A DNA stretch of 64,000 nucleotides from Tatumella ptyseos ATCC 33301. GTDB taxonomy: Bacteria; Pseudomonadota; Gammaproteobacteria; Enterobacterales; Enterobacteriaceae. The first letter of the stretch is position 1. Each line of letters starts with the position of its first letter. A program made the translations under genes and the position numbers. This document shows, one piece after another, positions 20,945 through 29,803 of the stretch. The DNA lies in contig NZ_JMPR01000028.1 in assembly GCF_000735525.1 (NCBI RefSeq), forward strand, positions 1 to 64,000, in the 5' to 3' direction. The notes beneath the pieces are model-generated. The model worked only from the letters and a program-made list of their open reading frames with translations. It was not told the DNA's origin and did not search any database.

Positions 20945-21097
20945 AAAAAATCCTTATTTATAAAGGTAATATGGCAGTCACCGACAAACACGAATGTTCT
21001 GTCGAGAGTAACTCATGGATTCGGAAGCTATGCACGCATATCATCGTTTAGCATCATTACTGTTGATCATCCATAAACAAAACTAAAGAGAAATATC

Positions 21098-22087
21098 ATG
21101 GCAAAGCCGGATTGGAGCGAGCTTCAAGATCGGTTCCTGTCCGAACATGCCGAATCCGGCGTATCACCGAAAGAGTGGTGTGAGTCGCAGGGGCTGAACT
21201 ATGCAACTGCTCGCCGATACATAAAGAAACCTGCGCAGAGTGCGCAAAAAGGTGCGCAGCGTAAAACGCGCAGTGCGCAAAAGCAGGAATGCGCAGAAAA
21301 GCTGACAGACAGCGATGAACTGACCAGTAAGCAGCAGATATTTGTTGCGGAGTATCTGAAAGACAGCAATGCAACACAGGCTGCTATTCGGGCTGGGTAC
21401 AGTAAGAAAACAGCGAATGAGCAAGGTGCGAGACTGTTAGCAAAGGTTAGCGTCGCCAAAGCCATCGCCGAACAGCAGAAAAAATCCCTCGCACGAACCA
21501 TCGGCACTGCTGATGAAATCCTTTCACAGATGTGGCAATTAGCAACCTTTGACGCCAACGAGCTATCGCAATATCGCCGTGGCTGCTGCCGTCACTGCTG
21601 GGGCATCGACCATAAATACCAGTGGACCGAATTCGAATACCGGCAGGCTGAAGATAAAGCCGAACGCCAAGGCAAAGCACCGCCTGATGATTCCGGCGGT
21701 CTCGACTACAACCGCACCATTGACGCTAACCCCGATTGCCCTGTTTGTAGCGGCGAAGGCGTGGGGCGCGTTTATATGCAGGACACCCGCAAGCTATCCC
21801 CAATAGCTCGGCTGGCTTACTCCGGCACAAAGGTGACTAAAGGCGGTATCGAGGTTGTCAGCATCAGCCGTGAAAAGATGTTTGAAGCCATCATCAAACG
21901 GATGGGCCTGTCTGATAGCGAGATTGCGCAAAAACTACAGCAGCTTGAGCTGGAACGCAGGCAGCTTGAGATTGAAAAACTGCGCAAGGAAATCAGTGCG
22001 CAGGGAAGTGACCAGCCGATAACACGAATGGAGGTGGTAATTGTCGGGGAGAATAATCAGAACGACCCTGACGCCACCACAGGGTAA
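21098..22087 (+). CDS. terS: Terminase small subunit
   Basis: The 329-aa protein has an N-terminal DNA-binding part (SPKEWCESQGLNYATARRYI), the Terminase_2 core (LTSKQQIFVAEYLKDSNATQ, AIRAGYSKKTANEQGARLLA), a zinc-like insert (CCRHCWG...CPVCSGEG) and a coiled-coil C-terminus (QKLQQLELERRQLEIEKLRK). It recognises the packaging site and feeds DNA to the large subunit. The DNA encoding residues 45-66 carries clustered TGCGCA repeats. Confidence 0.9.
   Translation: MAKPDWSELQDRFLSEHAESGVSPKEWCESQGLNYATARRYIKKPAQSAQKGAQRKTRSAQKQECAEKLTDSDELTSKQQIFVAEYLKDSNATQAAIRAGYSKKTANEQGARLLAKVSVAKAIAEQQKKSLARTIGTADEILSQMWQLATFDANELSQYRRGCCRHCWGIDHKYQWTEFEYRQAEDKAERQGKAPPDDSGGLDYNRTIDANPDCPVCSGEGVGRVYMQDTRKLSPIARLAYSGTKVTKGGIEVVSISREKMFEAIIKRMGLSDSEIAQKLQQLELERRQLEIEKLRKEISAQGSDQPITRMEVVIVGENNQNDPDATTG
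21232..21295. repeat. Clustered TGCGCA hexamers inside terS, candidate pac/cos recognition site
   Basis: TGCGCA starts at 21232, 21241, 21253, 21274 and 21290, and CGCGCA at 21267: six palindromic hexamers in 64 bases. They encode repeated Ala-Gln. Packaging sites commonly lie in or near the small terminase gene (P22 pac is inside gene 3), so binding by TerS is plausible. Confidence 0.5.
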
Positions 22088-23309
22088 GTTTTTTAACCTT
22101 CAGTGCAAATATCCGGCCTTTGTCGGTGGCTTCGGTACCGGTAAGACGGAAACTATGGCGGTGAGCGCGTTCCGTGACGCCAGCCATTCATCTGACGCAC
22201 TGATAGCGATGTATGAACCCACCTACGACCTGATTCGCTTAATCCTCGCGCCTCGCATGGAGGATAAGCTCAGTGAGTACGGCGTCCGGTACAAGTACAA
22301 CAAATCAGAGAACATCATTTACACCGCGTCACCGGGCATTGGTGACTTTGTTCTGCGCACGCTGGATAACCCGGCGCGTATCGTCGGTTATGAGTCTTAC
22401 CGCAGCCACATTGACGAAATAGACACACTGAAAGAGCAGCACGCCACTGATGTGTGGATTAAGGTCATTGCCCGTAACCGTCAGCGACCTAACGGATTAC
22501 CTGACCCGTTCAACCGGGTAAGCGTCTACACCACGCCGGAAGGTTTCCGGTTCGTGTACAAGACGTGGAAGCGCAACCCGAAGCCTGGTTACGAGATGGT
22601 TCAGGCCAGCACCTACAGCAACCCGTTTCTGCCGCCGGATTACGCCGACACATTGCGCAGCTCTTATCCTGCGCAGTTAATCGAGGCGTATCTGAACGGC
22701 GATTTCGTCAACCTGACCAGCGGCACGGTATATCACTGTTATGACCGCAAGCTGAATGGCAGCAGCGAAGTGGTCAGCGGTAATGAACCGATTCATGTCG
22801 GCATGGACTTCAACGTCGGCAAGATGTCGGCGATTGTCCATGTCCTGCGTGGCGAACTGCCTCATGCAGTGGATGAAATTACGAGCGGCTACGATACGCC
22901 TGACGTGATTAAGACGCTGCAAAACCGGTTCCCGGCTAATAGGGTGCATGTCTATCCAGACGCCAGCGGCAACAGTCGCAAATCAGTCAATGCCTCGGAA
23001 ACAGACCTCAGCCTGTTACGCACCGCTGGCTTTACCGTCCACGTAAACGGCACAAACCCGTCAGTTAAAGACAGGGTGAATTCAGTGAATGCAATGCTGC
23101 TGAATGCCGAAGGTGATCGCCGGTACCGCATAAATGCCGACAGGTGCCCTGTGTACGCGGAATCACTGGAGCAGCAGATTTGGTCACCCAGCGGCGAGCC
23201 TGACAAAACGGCGGGATTTGACCATACGAATGATGCAGGCGGTTATTTCATTGTGAAGCGATTCCCGATCATCAAGCCAACTGGCAAAGTAACTCAACTC
23301 CGGATGTAA
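22041..23309 (+). CDS. terL: Terminase large subunit
   Basis: The 422-aa protein has a Walker A (VGGFGTGKTETM), a Walker B (SHIDEID), and the RNase H-like nuclease acidic residues in HVGMDFNVGKM and VYPDASGN. The best start is TTG at 22041, six bases after GGAGG and overlapping the end of terS. It is the ATP-driven packaging motor and cuts the concatemer. Confidence 0.93.
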   Translation: MSGRIIRTTLTPPQGKFFNLQCKYPAFVGGFGTGKTETMAVSAFRDASHSSDALIAMYEPTYDLIRLILAPRMEDKLSEYGVRYKYNKSENIIYTASPGIGDFVLRTLDNPARIVGYESYRSHIDEIDTLKEQHATDVWIKVIARNRQRPNGLPDPFNRVSVYTTPEGFRFVYKTWKRNPKPGYEMVQASTYSNPFLPPDYADTLRSSYPAQLIEAYLNGDFVNLTSGTVYHCYDRKLNGSSEVVSGNEPIHVGMDFNVGKMSAIVHVLRGELPHAVDEITSGYDTPDVIKTLQNRFPANRVHVYPDASGNSRKSVNASETDLSLLRTAGFTVHVNGTNPSVKDRVNSVNAMLLNAEGDRRYRINADRCPVYAESLEQQIWSPSGEPDKTAGFDHTNDAGGYFIVKRFPIIKPTGKVTQLRM

Positions 23310-23312
23310 ACC

Positions 23313-24764
23313 ATGGCAGATATTTCTACACCCAATCTCGACTACAACGATATGTGCGAGGCGTGGGACATCAATGATGCGCTCATGGGCGGAACGCTGG
23401 AAATGCGCCGCCAGGGTGAAATCTATCTCCCGCGCTGGCCGAACGAAGACAAAGAGAGCTATAAACAGCGACTCTGTGCAGCAACCCTTCTTCCTGTCTA
23501 CGAGGAAACAATCAAACAGAACATTGGCCGCATCTTCGCCGAGCCGACTGTACTCAGCACATCAACACCGCCGAAAATACAGGCGCTTGCTGAAAACATC
23601 GATATGGAAGGCAACCGGCTTGATGTCTGGGCGCAGCAGTTCTTCAGCATCGCGTTTCAGTACGGGCTGGCTCACGCCCTTGTCGACTATCCGAAAACTG
23701 ACCCGACTGCGGTGAAAACCCGTGCTGATGAACAGCAATCCGGCGCACGGCCATATGTCACCATGCTGAACCCGCGGCAAATCATCGGCTGGCAGTCTGC
23801 TATTCAGGGCGGAAAGGTCGTGTTGACCGATCTGCGTATCAAAGAAATTGTTGTTGTCGAAGGTGACGATTTCGGGCAGGAAAAGGTTGAGCAAATCCGG
23901 CACATCATGCCCGGGAAGGTAGAGATTTACCGGACACCGATGGGTGATGACGGGGCAAAAACATGGGTCATGGTCGACCAGTGGGAAACCAGCCGGCAGG
24001 ATATACCGTTGGTGACGCTATACACCAAGCGCACCGGCTTCATGCGCGGCGCACCGCCATTGCTTAATCTGGCGCACCTGAATATCAAACACTGGCAGTC
24101 ACAGTCTGAGCAGGACAACATCCTGCACGTTGCCCGCGTTCCGCTGTTATCGGTCTACGGGCTTACGGAAGGTCAGGAACTGACTATCGGCTCATCATGT
24201 GCAACGCAATTCTCTGACCGCTCAACTCAAGGCATGGAGTATACAGAGCATTCCGGAACAGCTATCGGCGCAGGAAAAACCTCTCTCGACGACCTGGAAA
24301 ACCAGATGCGTCAGGCAGGGGCGAAACTCGTTCGCGCACAGAACACGTCCACCAAGTCTATTGAGCAGAACCATTCCGAGCACATGCAGGAAAACTCGCC
24401 GCTTTACACCATGGCGAATTCACTGGAAGACGCGCTGGATAACATTCTGCAGATTATGGCTGAGTGGATTGGCGAGAAAGATGGCGGAAATGTCGACATC
24501 AGGACTGAGCTGGACGTTTCCACACAGACCTACGATGCACCGTCGGCGCTTGCCGTTCAGTCTCTTGAGCAGGGCGGTATTATCCGCAAAATTGACGCCG
24601 TCATGACGCTCCAGGCGCTTAAATTCATCGATCCGGACGCAGACCCGAATGATGTCGTTGACCAGCTTAACAACCTGCCGGTCGCAATCGCGCCTTCGCC
24701 AGCACCCACGCCACCAGTGACGCCGGAATCAATAGCGAGCATGACCAATGACGACAGCCAATGA
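23313..24764 (+). CDS. Portal protein (DUF4055)
   Basis: The 483-aa protein matches DUF4055 portals: an N-terminal RQGEIYLPRWPNEDKESYKQ block, TLLPVYEETIKQNIGRIFAE and a central ARPYVTMLNPRQIIGWQ. It should form the dodecameric DNA channel at one capsid vertex. It follows terL directly and overlaps the Mu F-like gene by 17 bases. Confidence 0.88.
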   Translation: MADISTPNLDYNDMCEAWDINDALMGGTLEMRRQGEIYLPRWPNEDKESYKQRLCAATLLPVYEETIKQNIGRIFAEPTVLSTSTPPKIQALAENIDMEGNRLDVWAQQFFSIAFQYGLAHALVDYPKTDPTAVKTRADEQQSGARPYVTMLNPRQIIGWQSAIQGGKVVLTDLRIKEIVVVEGDDFGQEKVEQIRHIMPGKVEIYRTPMGDDGAKTWVMVDQWETSRQDIPLVTLYTKRTGFMRGAPPLLNLAHLNIKHWQSQSEQDNILHVARVPLLSVYGLTEGQELTIGSSCATQFSDRSTQGMEYTEHSGTAIGAGKTSLDDLENQMRQAGAKLVRAQNTSTKSIEQNHSEHMQENSPLYTMANSLEDALDNILQIMAEWIGEKDGGNVDIRTELDVSTQTYDAPSALAVQSLEQGGIIRKIDAVMTLQALKFIDPDADPNDVVDQLNNLPVAIAPSPAPTPPVTPESIASMTNDDSQ

Positions 24765-25863
24765 GACGCTACGTGATGAATACATCGCCCACGCCATATG
24801 GGTGAGCAGATTCGGGACCGGCGTCGCAAACAGGATGGTTAATATCCTCAACGAGAGCGACGCAGAGCTGACGGCACGATTACTGGTTGCAATGGATGGC
24901 CTGAGCGCGAGTAACTTCACTGTGACGCGCCTGGAGGCTTTGCTGGGCGGTGTGCGCTCCGTTAACTCCCAGGCAGTCAGCGCAATGCTGACCAGCCTCA
25001 ATGATGAAATCCATCAGCTTGCCTTGCATGAAGCAGGCTATCAGCTCGATCTCTTTCACCACGCAATACCTGATTCGGTGCTGGCATTGCACCCGCTGAC
25101 AGGCATTCATCCGGATGCGCTTTACGCGGCCACAATGGCAAGGCCATTCCAGGGGCAATTGCTGAGTGAGTGGGCGTCGAATCTGGAAGCCGACCGGATG
25201 ACCAAAATCCGCAATACTGTCAGGCAGGGCTTTTTGCTCGGCGATACCGCGGAGCAGATTGCGAAGAAAGTCCGTGGCCATGCGAATAACGGTTACAAAG
25301 ACGGCGTTTTACAGGTGAGCCGGGCAAATGCTGCCAGTATCGCTAAAACAGCGGTAGGGCATCTCGCAGCAACAGCCAGAGACAGCTTTGCATCGGCTAA
25401 CGATGACATCATGAAAGGCAAACAATGGCTGTCGACGCTGGATAACCGCACAACGCCGGAATGCCGCATTCGTGACCGCCTGAAGTACACGCTGGATAAC
25501 AAGCCCATCGGTCACAAAATACCGTATCTGCAGGGGCCCGGAAAGCTTCACTGGTGCTGCCGCTCGACTGAAACCTACATTCTCAAATCTGCCGCAGAAC
25601 TCGGCATTGATATCAGAGAAATCCCGCCATCAGCCCGCGCCAGTATGGACGGACAGGTGCCGGGTGATACGGATTATCAGAGCTGGTTTGCCCGGCAGTC
25701 ATATGACCGGCAGAAGCAGATTGTGGGTGAGAAACGGGCGCGGTTAATACGGGATGGCGGCATGAAGCCGGACGCATTCTACAGCGATAACGGGGAGTGG
25801 CTGACGCTTGCACAGCTAAAGGATCGGGACGCCACGGCGTTCGATAAAGCAGGAATCAATTAA
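24748..25863 (+). CDS. Mu gpF-like head morphogenesis protein
   Basis: The 371-aa protein contains the Mu F-like C-terminal motif (TTPECRIRDRLKYTLDNKPI and GKLHWCCRSTETYI), preceded by a helical region. These minor capsid proteins bind the portal and often enter the capsid interior. ATG 24748 lies inside the portal end. Confidence 0.87.
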   Translation: MTTANETLRDEYIAHAIWVSRFGTGVANRMVNILNESDAELTARLLVAMDGLSASNFTVTRLEALLGGVRSVNSQAVSAMLTSLNDEIHQLALHEAGYQLDLFHHAIPDSVLALHPLTGIHPDALYAATMARPFQGQLLSEWASNLEADRMTKIRNTVRQGFLLGDTAEQIAKKVRGHANNGYKDGVLQVSRANAASIAKTAVGHLAATARDSFASANDDIMKGKQWLSTLDNRTTPECRIRDRLKYTLDNKPIGHKIPYLQGPGKLHWCCRSTETYILKSAAELGIDIREIPPSARASMDGQVPGDTDYQSWFARQSYDRQKQIVGEKRARLIRDGGMKPDAFYSDNGEWLTLAQLKDRDATAFDKAGIN

Positions 25864-25865
25864 CA

Positions 25866-25890
25866 GGGTCACTTCGGTGGCCTTTTTTTA
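25866..25890 (+). terminator. Terminator between head genes
   Basis: GGTCAC-TTCG-GTGGCC followed by TTTTTTTAT, directly after the F-like gene. Q-modified polymerase would pass it; it may limit unmodified transcription. Confidence 0.75.
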
Positions 25891-25950
25891 TGGCCGCAAT
25901 CCGGATGGTGAGTGGCGCAACGGTCGGATGACCAAACCAAAGGTATAAGC

Positions 25951-26715
25951 ATGAAACTGAAAACAGTAGAAGTGAACGGTCAGCAATTCGCAGCTCTCGA
26001 CAACAACGGTTTGCCGGTGTACGTCCATGAAGATGGCAAAGAAATCGGCTTCGATGCTGCACAGGCTATCGGGAAAATCTCGGCGCTGAATGGCGAGGCT
26101 AAATCTCACCGTGAAGCGAAAGAAGCAGCAGAATCCAGCCTGGCGAAGTTCTCCGGCATCAGCGACCCGTCAAAAGCGCTGGAAGCTCTGGAAATGATGA
26201 CCAAAATTGACCAGAAAAAACTGATTGATGCCGGTTCCGTTGACCAGGTTAAAGCCGAGATCACCAAGTCATTTCAGGCCCAACTGGAAGAGGCTGCAAA
26301 TCGCAGTAAGGCTCTGGAAGGTCAGCTTTATGACGCGAAGATCGGCGGCAGTTTCGCTGGCTCCAAGTTCATTTCTGAAAAGATGGCAATCCCTTCTGAT
26401 TTCGTTCAGGCCCGCTTTGGTCAGTCATTCAAAATCGAAGACGGTCAGGTCGTTGCCTATGACGGCAGCGGTAACAAGGTTTACTCCCGCTCCAAGCCTG
26501 GTGAACTCGCCGGATTTGATGAAGCGCTGGAGTACCTGGTCGAGCAATACCCGCAGAAAGACCACATTCTGAAAGCCAGCGGCAATAACGGCGGCGGCTC
26601 TCAGACCTCGCAGCATGCTGTCGGACAGAAGACCATCAAGCGCTCTGCGTTTGACTCACTGGACGCCACCGGCAGGCAATCTGCACTTAAAGACGGCGTA
26701 ACCATCGTCGATTAA
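25951..26715 (+). CDS. Scaffold-type head protein (DUF6651-like)
   Basis: The ATG at 25951 follows AAAGGTATAAGC and gives MKLKTVEVNGQQFAALDNNG, a 254-aa protein with a small beta N-terminus, a long Ala/Glu/Lys coiled-coil (residues about 40-125) and a C-terminal Gly/Ser/Gln-rich part. Position immediately before the coat gene and this layout point to a scaffold. The C-terminus is basic (KTIKRSAFDSL), as expected for coat binding. Confidence 0.75.
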   Translation: MKLKTVEVNGQQFAALDNNGLPVYVHEDGKEIGFDAAQAIGKISALNGEAKSHREAKEAAESSLAKFSGISDPSKALEALEMMTKIDQKKLIDAGSVDQVKAEITKSFQAQLEEAANRSKALEGQLYDAKIGGSFAGSKFISEKMAIPSDFVQARFGQSFKIEDGQVVAYDGSGNKVYSRSKPGELAGFDEALEYLVEQYPQKDHILKASGNNGGGSQTSQHAVGQKTIKRSAFDSLDATGRQSALKDGVTIVD

Positions 26716-26802
26716 TCCTCATTTGCCATTCCCCGGATGGGGACTGGCGCCAGAGCTGGATAGCTCAAACAACCCTCAATTTAAGCGAAAGGAATTTATA
26801 AC

Positions 26803-27939
26803 ATGAGTAACACTCTGACCGGGTTGATCCCGACTATCTATACCGCTCTGGACGTCGTATCACGCGAGCAGGTCGGTTTTATCCCTGCTGTCGCCCGTAA
26901 CTCCAAAGCTGACGCTGCGGCAAAAGGGCAGTCAGTCACCGCGCCAGTAGCTCCGGTCGCAACCACTGTTGACATCACGCCGGGTGCAACCGCACCGAAT
27001 GACGGAGATCAGGATATTGGTAGTGTTAACGTGCAAATCACCAAGTCTAAAATGGCCTCGGTCAAATGGAACGGTGAAGAACAACTGGCTATCGGCCCAT
27101 CCGGTACCTACAACACCATTCTGGCTGACCAGTTCAAGCAGGCGTTCCGCGCACTGGCTAACGAAGTCGATGCCGACCTTGGTGCGCTGTATCTGAACTC
27201 GTCCCGTGCAGTCGGTACAGCAGGCACTACACCGTTCGGCGTAAAAGAAGACCTCTCCGATGCGGCACTAGCCCGTCAGGTGCTGGAAGACAACGGCGCA
27301 CCGACTACCGATCTGCAAATGGTACTTGGTTCGGCGGCTGTCGCTAACCTGCGTGGCAAACAGGCTGTGCTGTTCAAGGTAAACGAGGCAGGCACCGACC
27401 AGCTTCTGCGCGAGGGCGTCATCGGCAGACTGGAAGGTTTTAACCTGCATAGCTCTGCCGGTGTGGCTAAAACTGCAGCAACAACAGCATCAGGCTATCT
27501 GGTGAACGGTGCCAAAAACGAAGGTGATGTGATCATCGCGGTGGACTCCGGTACTGGCGGCATCCTGCAGGGCAATGCAGTGAAATTTGCGGGAGATGAT
27601 AATACCTATTTGGTAGTAGCGACGACCGCAACAACCATCACCCTGGCAGCCCCCGGCCTGCAGCAGGCTCTGGCTGATAATGCTGAAATCACCGTTATCG
27701 GCGGATTCACTGCCAACATGGCATTTGACCGCAATGCCTTCCTGCTGGCTGCCCGTACTCCGGCAATGCCGCAGGGTGGTGATACCGCTGATGATGTGAT
27801 GAACGTCACCGACCCGGTTTCCGGCATTACTTTCCAGGTGGCGCTGTACCGTCAGTACCGTCAGGTGCGCTATGAAGTTGGCCTGGCGTGGGGTGTGGCA
27901 TCTATCAAGCCTGAGCATAGCTGCGTTCTGCTGGCCTAA
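26803..27939 (+). CDS. Major capsid protein, P22 coat family
   Basis: The 378-aa product begins MSNTLTGLIPTIYTALDVVS and includes REQVGFIPAVARNSKADAAA and a C-terminal DPVSGITFQVALYRQYRQVR, features of the P22 coat family (PF11651). Length is slightly below P22 gp5 (430 aa). A segment at residues 240-305 (AVDSGTGGILQGNAVKFAGD...) probably forms the inserted domain. Occurrence of this coat type in a long-tailed phage is a mosaic feature. Confidence 0.9.
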   Translation: MSNTLTGLIPTIYTALDVVSREQVGFIPAVARNSKADAAAKGQSVTAPVAPVATTVDITPGATAPNDGDQDIGSVNVQITKSKMASVKWNGEEQLAIGPSGTYNTILADQFKQAFRALANEVDADLGALYLNSSRAVGTAGTTPFGVKEDLSDAALARQVLEDNGAPTTDLQMVLGSAAVANLRGKQAVLFKVNEAGTDQLLREGVIGRLEGFNLHSSAGVAKTAATTASGYLVNGAKNEGDVIIAVDSGTGGILQGNAVKFAGDDNTYLVVATTATTITLAAPGLQQALADNAEITVIGGFTANMAFDRNAFLLAARTPAMPQGGDTADDVMNVTDPVSGITFQVALYRQYRQVRYEVGLAWGVASIKPEHSCVLLA

Positions 27940-27988
27940 TGTCTGCCAATAACCTTGGGGCTTCGGCACCGTTTTTACAGGAGGGCTT

Positions 27989-28168
27989 ATGGCCGGACTT
28001 ACAAAAGAACAGCGGGCGCAGCGCGAGGCTGAAAAGGCTCAAAGCCAGCAGGAATTTGTCTGCATGGTGACAGAGTTTCCGGCATTTGAAGGTGCGCCAA
28101 CGCGGGCCGACGTGCATCCGGAAGAGGTTGAGGCCTGGAAAGCACATGGCTGGAAAGTCGGGGTGTAA
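27989..28168 (+). CDS. Small virion-region protein, 59 aa
   Basis: A 59-codon frame (MAGLTKEQRAQREAEKAQSQ ... WKAHGWKVGV) has CAGGAGGGCTT before its ATG. It has a charged helix at the start and a compact C-terminal half (RADVHPEEVEAWKAHGW). It lies between the coat and neck genes, a common place for small head-tail connector accessories. Function not assigned. Confidence 0.7.
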   Translation: MAGLTKEQRAQREAEKAQSQQEFVCMVTEFPAFEGAPTRADVHPEEVEAWKAHGWKVGV

Positions 28169-28170
28169 TC

Positions 28171-28581
28171 ATGATCACCTTCATCACGACGGATGATGTC
28201 GATACCACTCTCGGCAGCACATGGGCTGATGCCAGCGCCAAAGCAAAAGCTGTCCTGATGGCGAATACCTGGCTCAACGGCGCTTCATTACGTCTGCCGC
28301 ATGACAGGGTCACACATGAGCTGATTATCCCTGACGATGTGAAAGTTGCCGGTGCTTATGTGGCGCTTGCGGCTGCAAATAACGGCCTGTATCAGCAAAA
28401 GACTGATTCCGGAGCAATCCTGAGCAAGTCGGTTGATGCAAACGGCGTCAGTGTGTCAAAGACCTTTGCTGACCTGTATGCGAATAGCGCTTCTCTGCTG
28501 GACTCAAACCTGCAACTGGCAATGGCGATGCTCAAACCCTACGGGCTGAGTACGTCGCAAATCCGGATTGTGAGAGGCTGA
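28171..28581 (+). CDS. DnaT-like head-tail adaptor, 136 aa
   Basis: The protein (MITFITTDDVDTTLGSTWAD, then KAKAVLMANTWLNGA and DDVKVAGAYVALAAANNGLY) matches the 'putative DnaT-like' structural family located after the coat gene in many siphoviruses, where it forms part of the neck. Order and size support head-tail adaptor. Confidence 0.72.
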   Translation: MITFITTDDVDTTLGSTWADASAKAKAVLMANTWLNGASLRLPHDRVTHELIIPDDVKVAGAYVALAAANNGLYQQKTDSGAILSKSVDANGVSVSKTFADLYANSASLLDSNLQLAMAMLKPYGLSTSQIRIVRG

Positions 28582-28582
28582 T

Positions 28583-28972
28583 ATGGGGATGCGTGACGAT
28601 TTGCAGGCAGAACTTGCAGAGGCATTTGATAGCGCAGACTGGCTGGGTGATGCCGTGAATACGTTTGCCGGTAGTTATGTCGTTGCCGGCGAAGTCGATC
28701 CGGTTACAGAGGAATCGACCAGCCAGACGGTGACCTATTCCGGGCGTGGTGTGCTGTCGGGATACAGTCTGAGCCGCATTGATGGCGTCAATATCCTGCA
28801 TGGTGACCTGAAGCTCACGGCACTGACAAATGAAGTAACGGATAAGCCTGCGGAGAATCACGTCATCACGGCTCCGGATCTGGTTACAGGGAAGCAGCAG
28901 GCGTACAAGGTCGTCACTGTCGGTACTGATGCGGCGAAGGCCACGTATTCTATCCAGTTGCGGAGGGCATAG
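28583..28972 (+). CDS. Neck protein (head closure candidate), 129 aa
   Basis: MGMRDDLQAELAEAFDSADW opens a 129-aa protein with a beta-rich C-terminal domain. In the order adaptor, closure, gp10-like, terminator it takes the place of the head-closure protein. There is no diagnostic motif; the call is by position and length. Confidence 0.62.
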   Translation: MGMRDDLQAELAEAFDSADWLGDAVNTFAGSYVVAGEVDPVTEESTSQTVTYSGRGVLSGYSLSRIDGVNILHGDLKLTALTNEVTDKPAENHVITAPDLVTGKQQAYKVVTVGTDAAKATYSIQLRRA

Positions 28973-28973
28973 C

Positions 28974-29396
28974 ATGGCGAAAGGCTGGAGTTTTGACCCG
29001 TCAGAGTTTGCTGGAATGGTTGAGGAGGATGTCGGGAAAAAGCTGAGGGTTATTTCCGTCCAGTTGCTGAATGAGATTGTGATGACCTCTCCGGTCGGGA
29101 ATCCCGAACTGTGGATGAGTAAACCACCTCCCGGCTATGTCGGCGGTACGTTCCGGGCGTCAAACCTTGTCAGTGTCGATGAACCTGATTACTCAGAGCC
29201 TGCCGGTCCGGATGAAGAAGGCTCGCGCACCATCCAGCAGGGGAATGCAGTCATCGCTACCGGCAAACCTTTCTCAGTTATCTATATCCAGTCAAACCTG
29301 CCATACAGTGTGGCCCTCGAAAACGGACACTCAAAGCAGGCACCGACCGGCATATATGCCAATGCATTTAACGGAATAGCGCAGGCCAACAAATGA
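28974..29396 (+). CDS. HK97 gp10-like tail-completion protein, 140 aa
   Basis: ATG 28974 (MAKGWSFDPSEFAGMVEEDV) starts a protein with TSPVGNPELWMSKPPPGYVG and YIQSNLPYSVALENGHSKQA, the motif set of HK97 gp10-like proteins (TPVdTG...n.ypYa..le.Gts). It binds between head completion and tail. It overlaps the next gene. Confidence 0.8.
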   Translation: MAKGWSFDPSEFAGMVEEDVGKKLRVISVQLLNEIVMTSPVGNPELWMSKPPPGYVGGTFRASNLVSVDEPDYSEPAGPDEEGSRTIQQGNAVIATGKPFSVIYIQSNLPYSVALENGHSKQAPTGIYANAFNGIAQANK

Positions 29397-29785
29397 CCCT
29401 CACCGAAATAAGAAACGCTGTCATTAAGCGAATGACGGCGCAGGCGGCTATGCCTGCAGGTTCTGTGACCTATCCGAATGATCCTACCTTCGACCCGACA
29501 GGCAAAACCATCTGGGCCAGATTAACAAATCTCCCCGGGATCGCCGGAGCGGTTGAGATTGGCGACGGTCCTGTAGTTCACCGCACAGGGACCATCATCA
29601 TTCAGTTATTCGTCCCGACCGGATCGCGCTCACTTCTCATTACCGAAACCGCTGATGCTATCCGGGAATTGTTCGAGTTTCAGACGGACGGTGCGCTGGA
29701 TTACTTTGCTGTTAGCGCGGTCGATGCCGGAGAAACCGACGGATGGGCGCAGTTAAATCTTTCCATTCCATATCGCGCTATGTAG
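29393..29785 (+). CDS. Tail terminator protein (DUF4128-like), 130 aa
   Basis: MTLTEIRNAVIKRMTAQAAM begins a protein of lambda U/HK97 gp11 size and layout, with WARLTNLPGIAGAVEIGDGP and IIIQLFVPTGSRSLLITETA. Tail terminators cap the tube end for joining to the head. It starts in an ATGA overlap with the gp10-like gene. Confidence 0.75.
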   Translation: MTLTEIRNAVIKRMTAQAAMPAGSVTYPNDPTFDPTGKTIWARLTNLPGIAGAVEIGDGPVVHRTGTIIIQLFVPTGSRSLLITETADAIRELFEFQTDGALDYFAVSAVDAGETDGWAQLNLSIPYRAM

Positions 29786-29803
29786 CGCCAATCAGGAGAC
29801 AAC

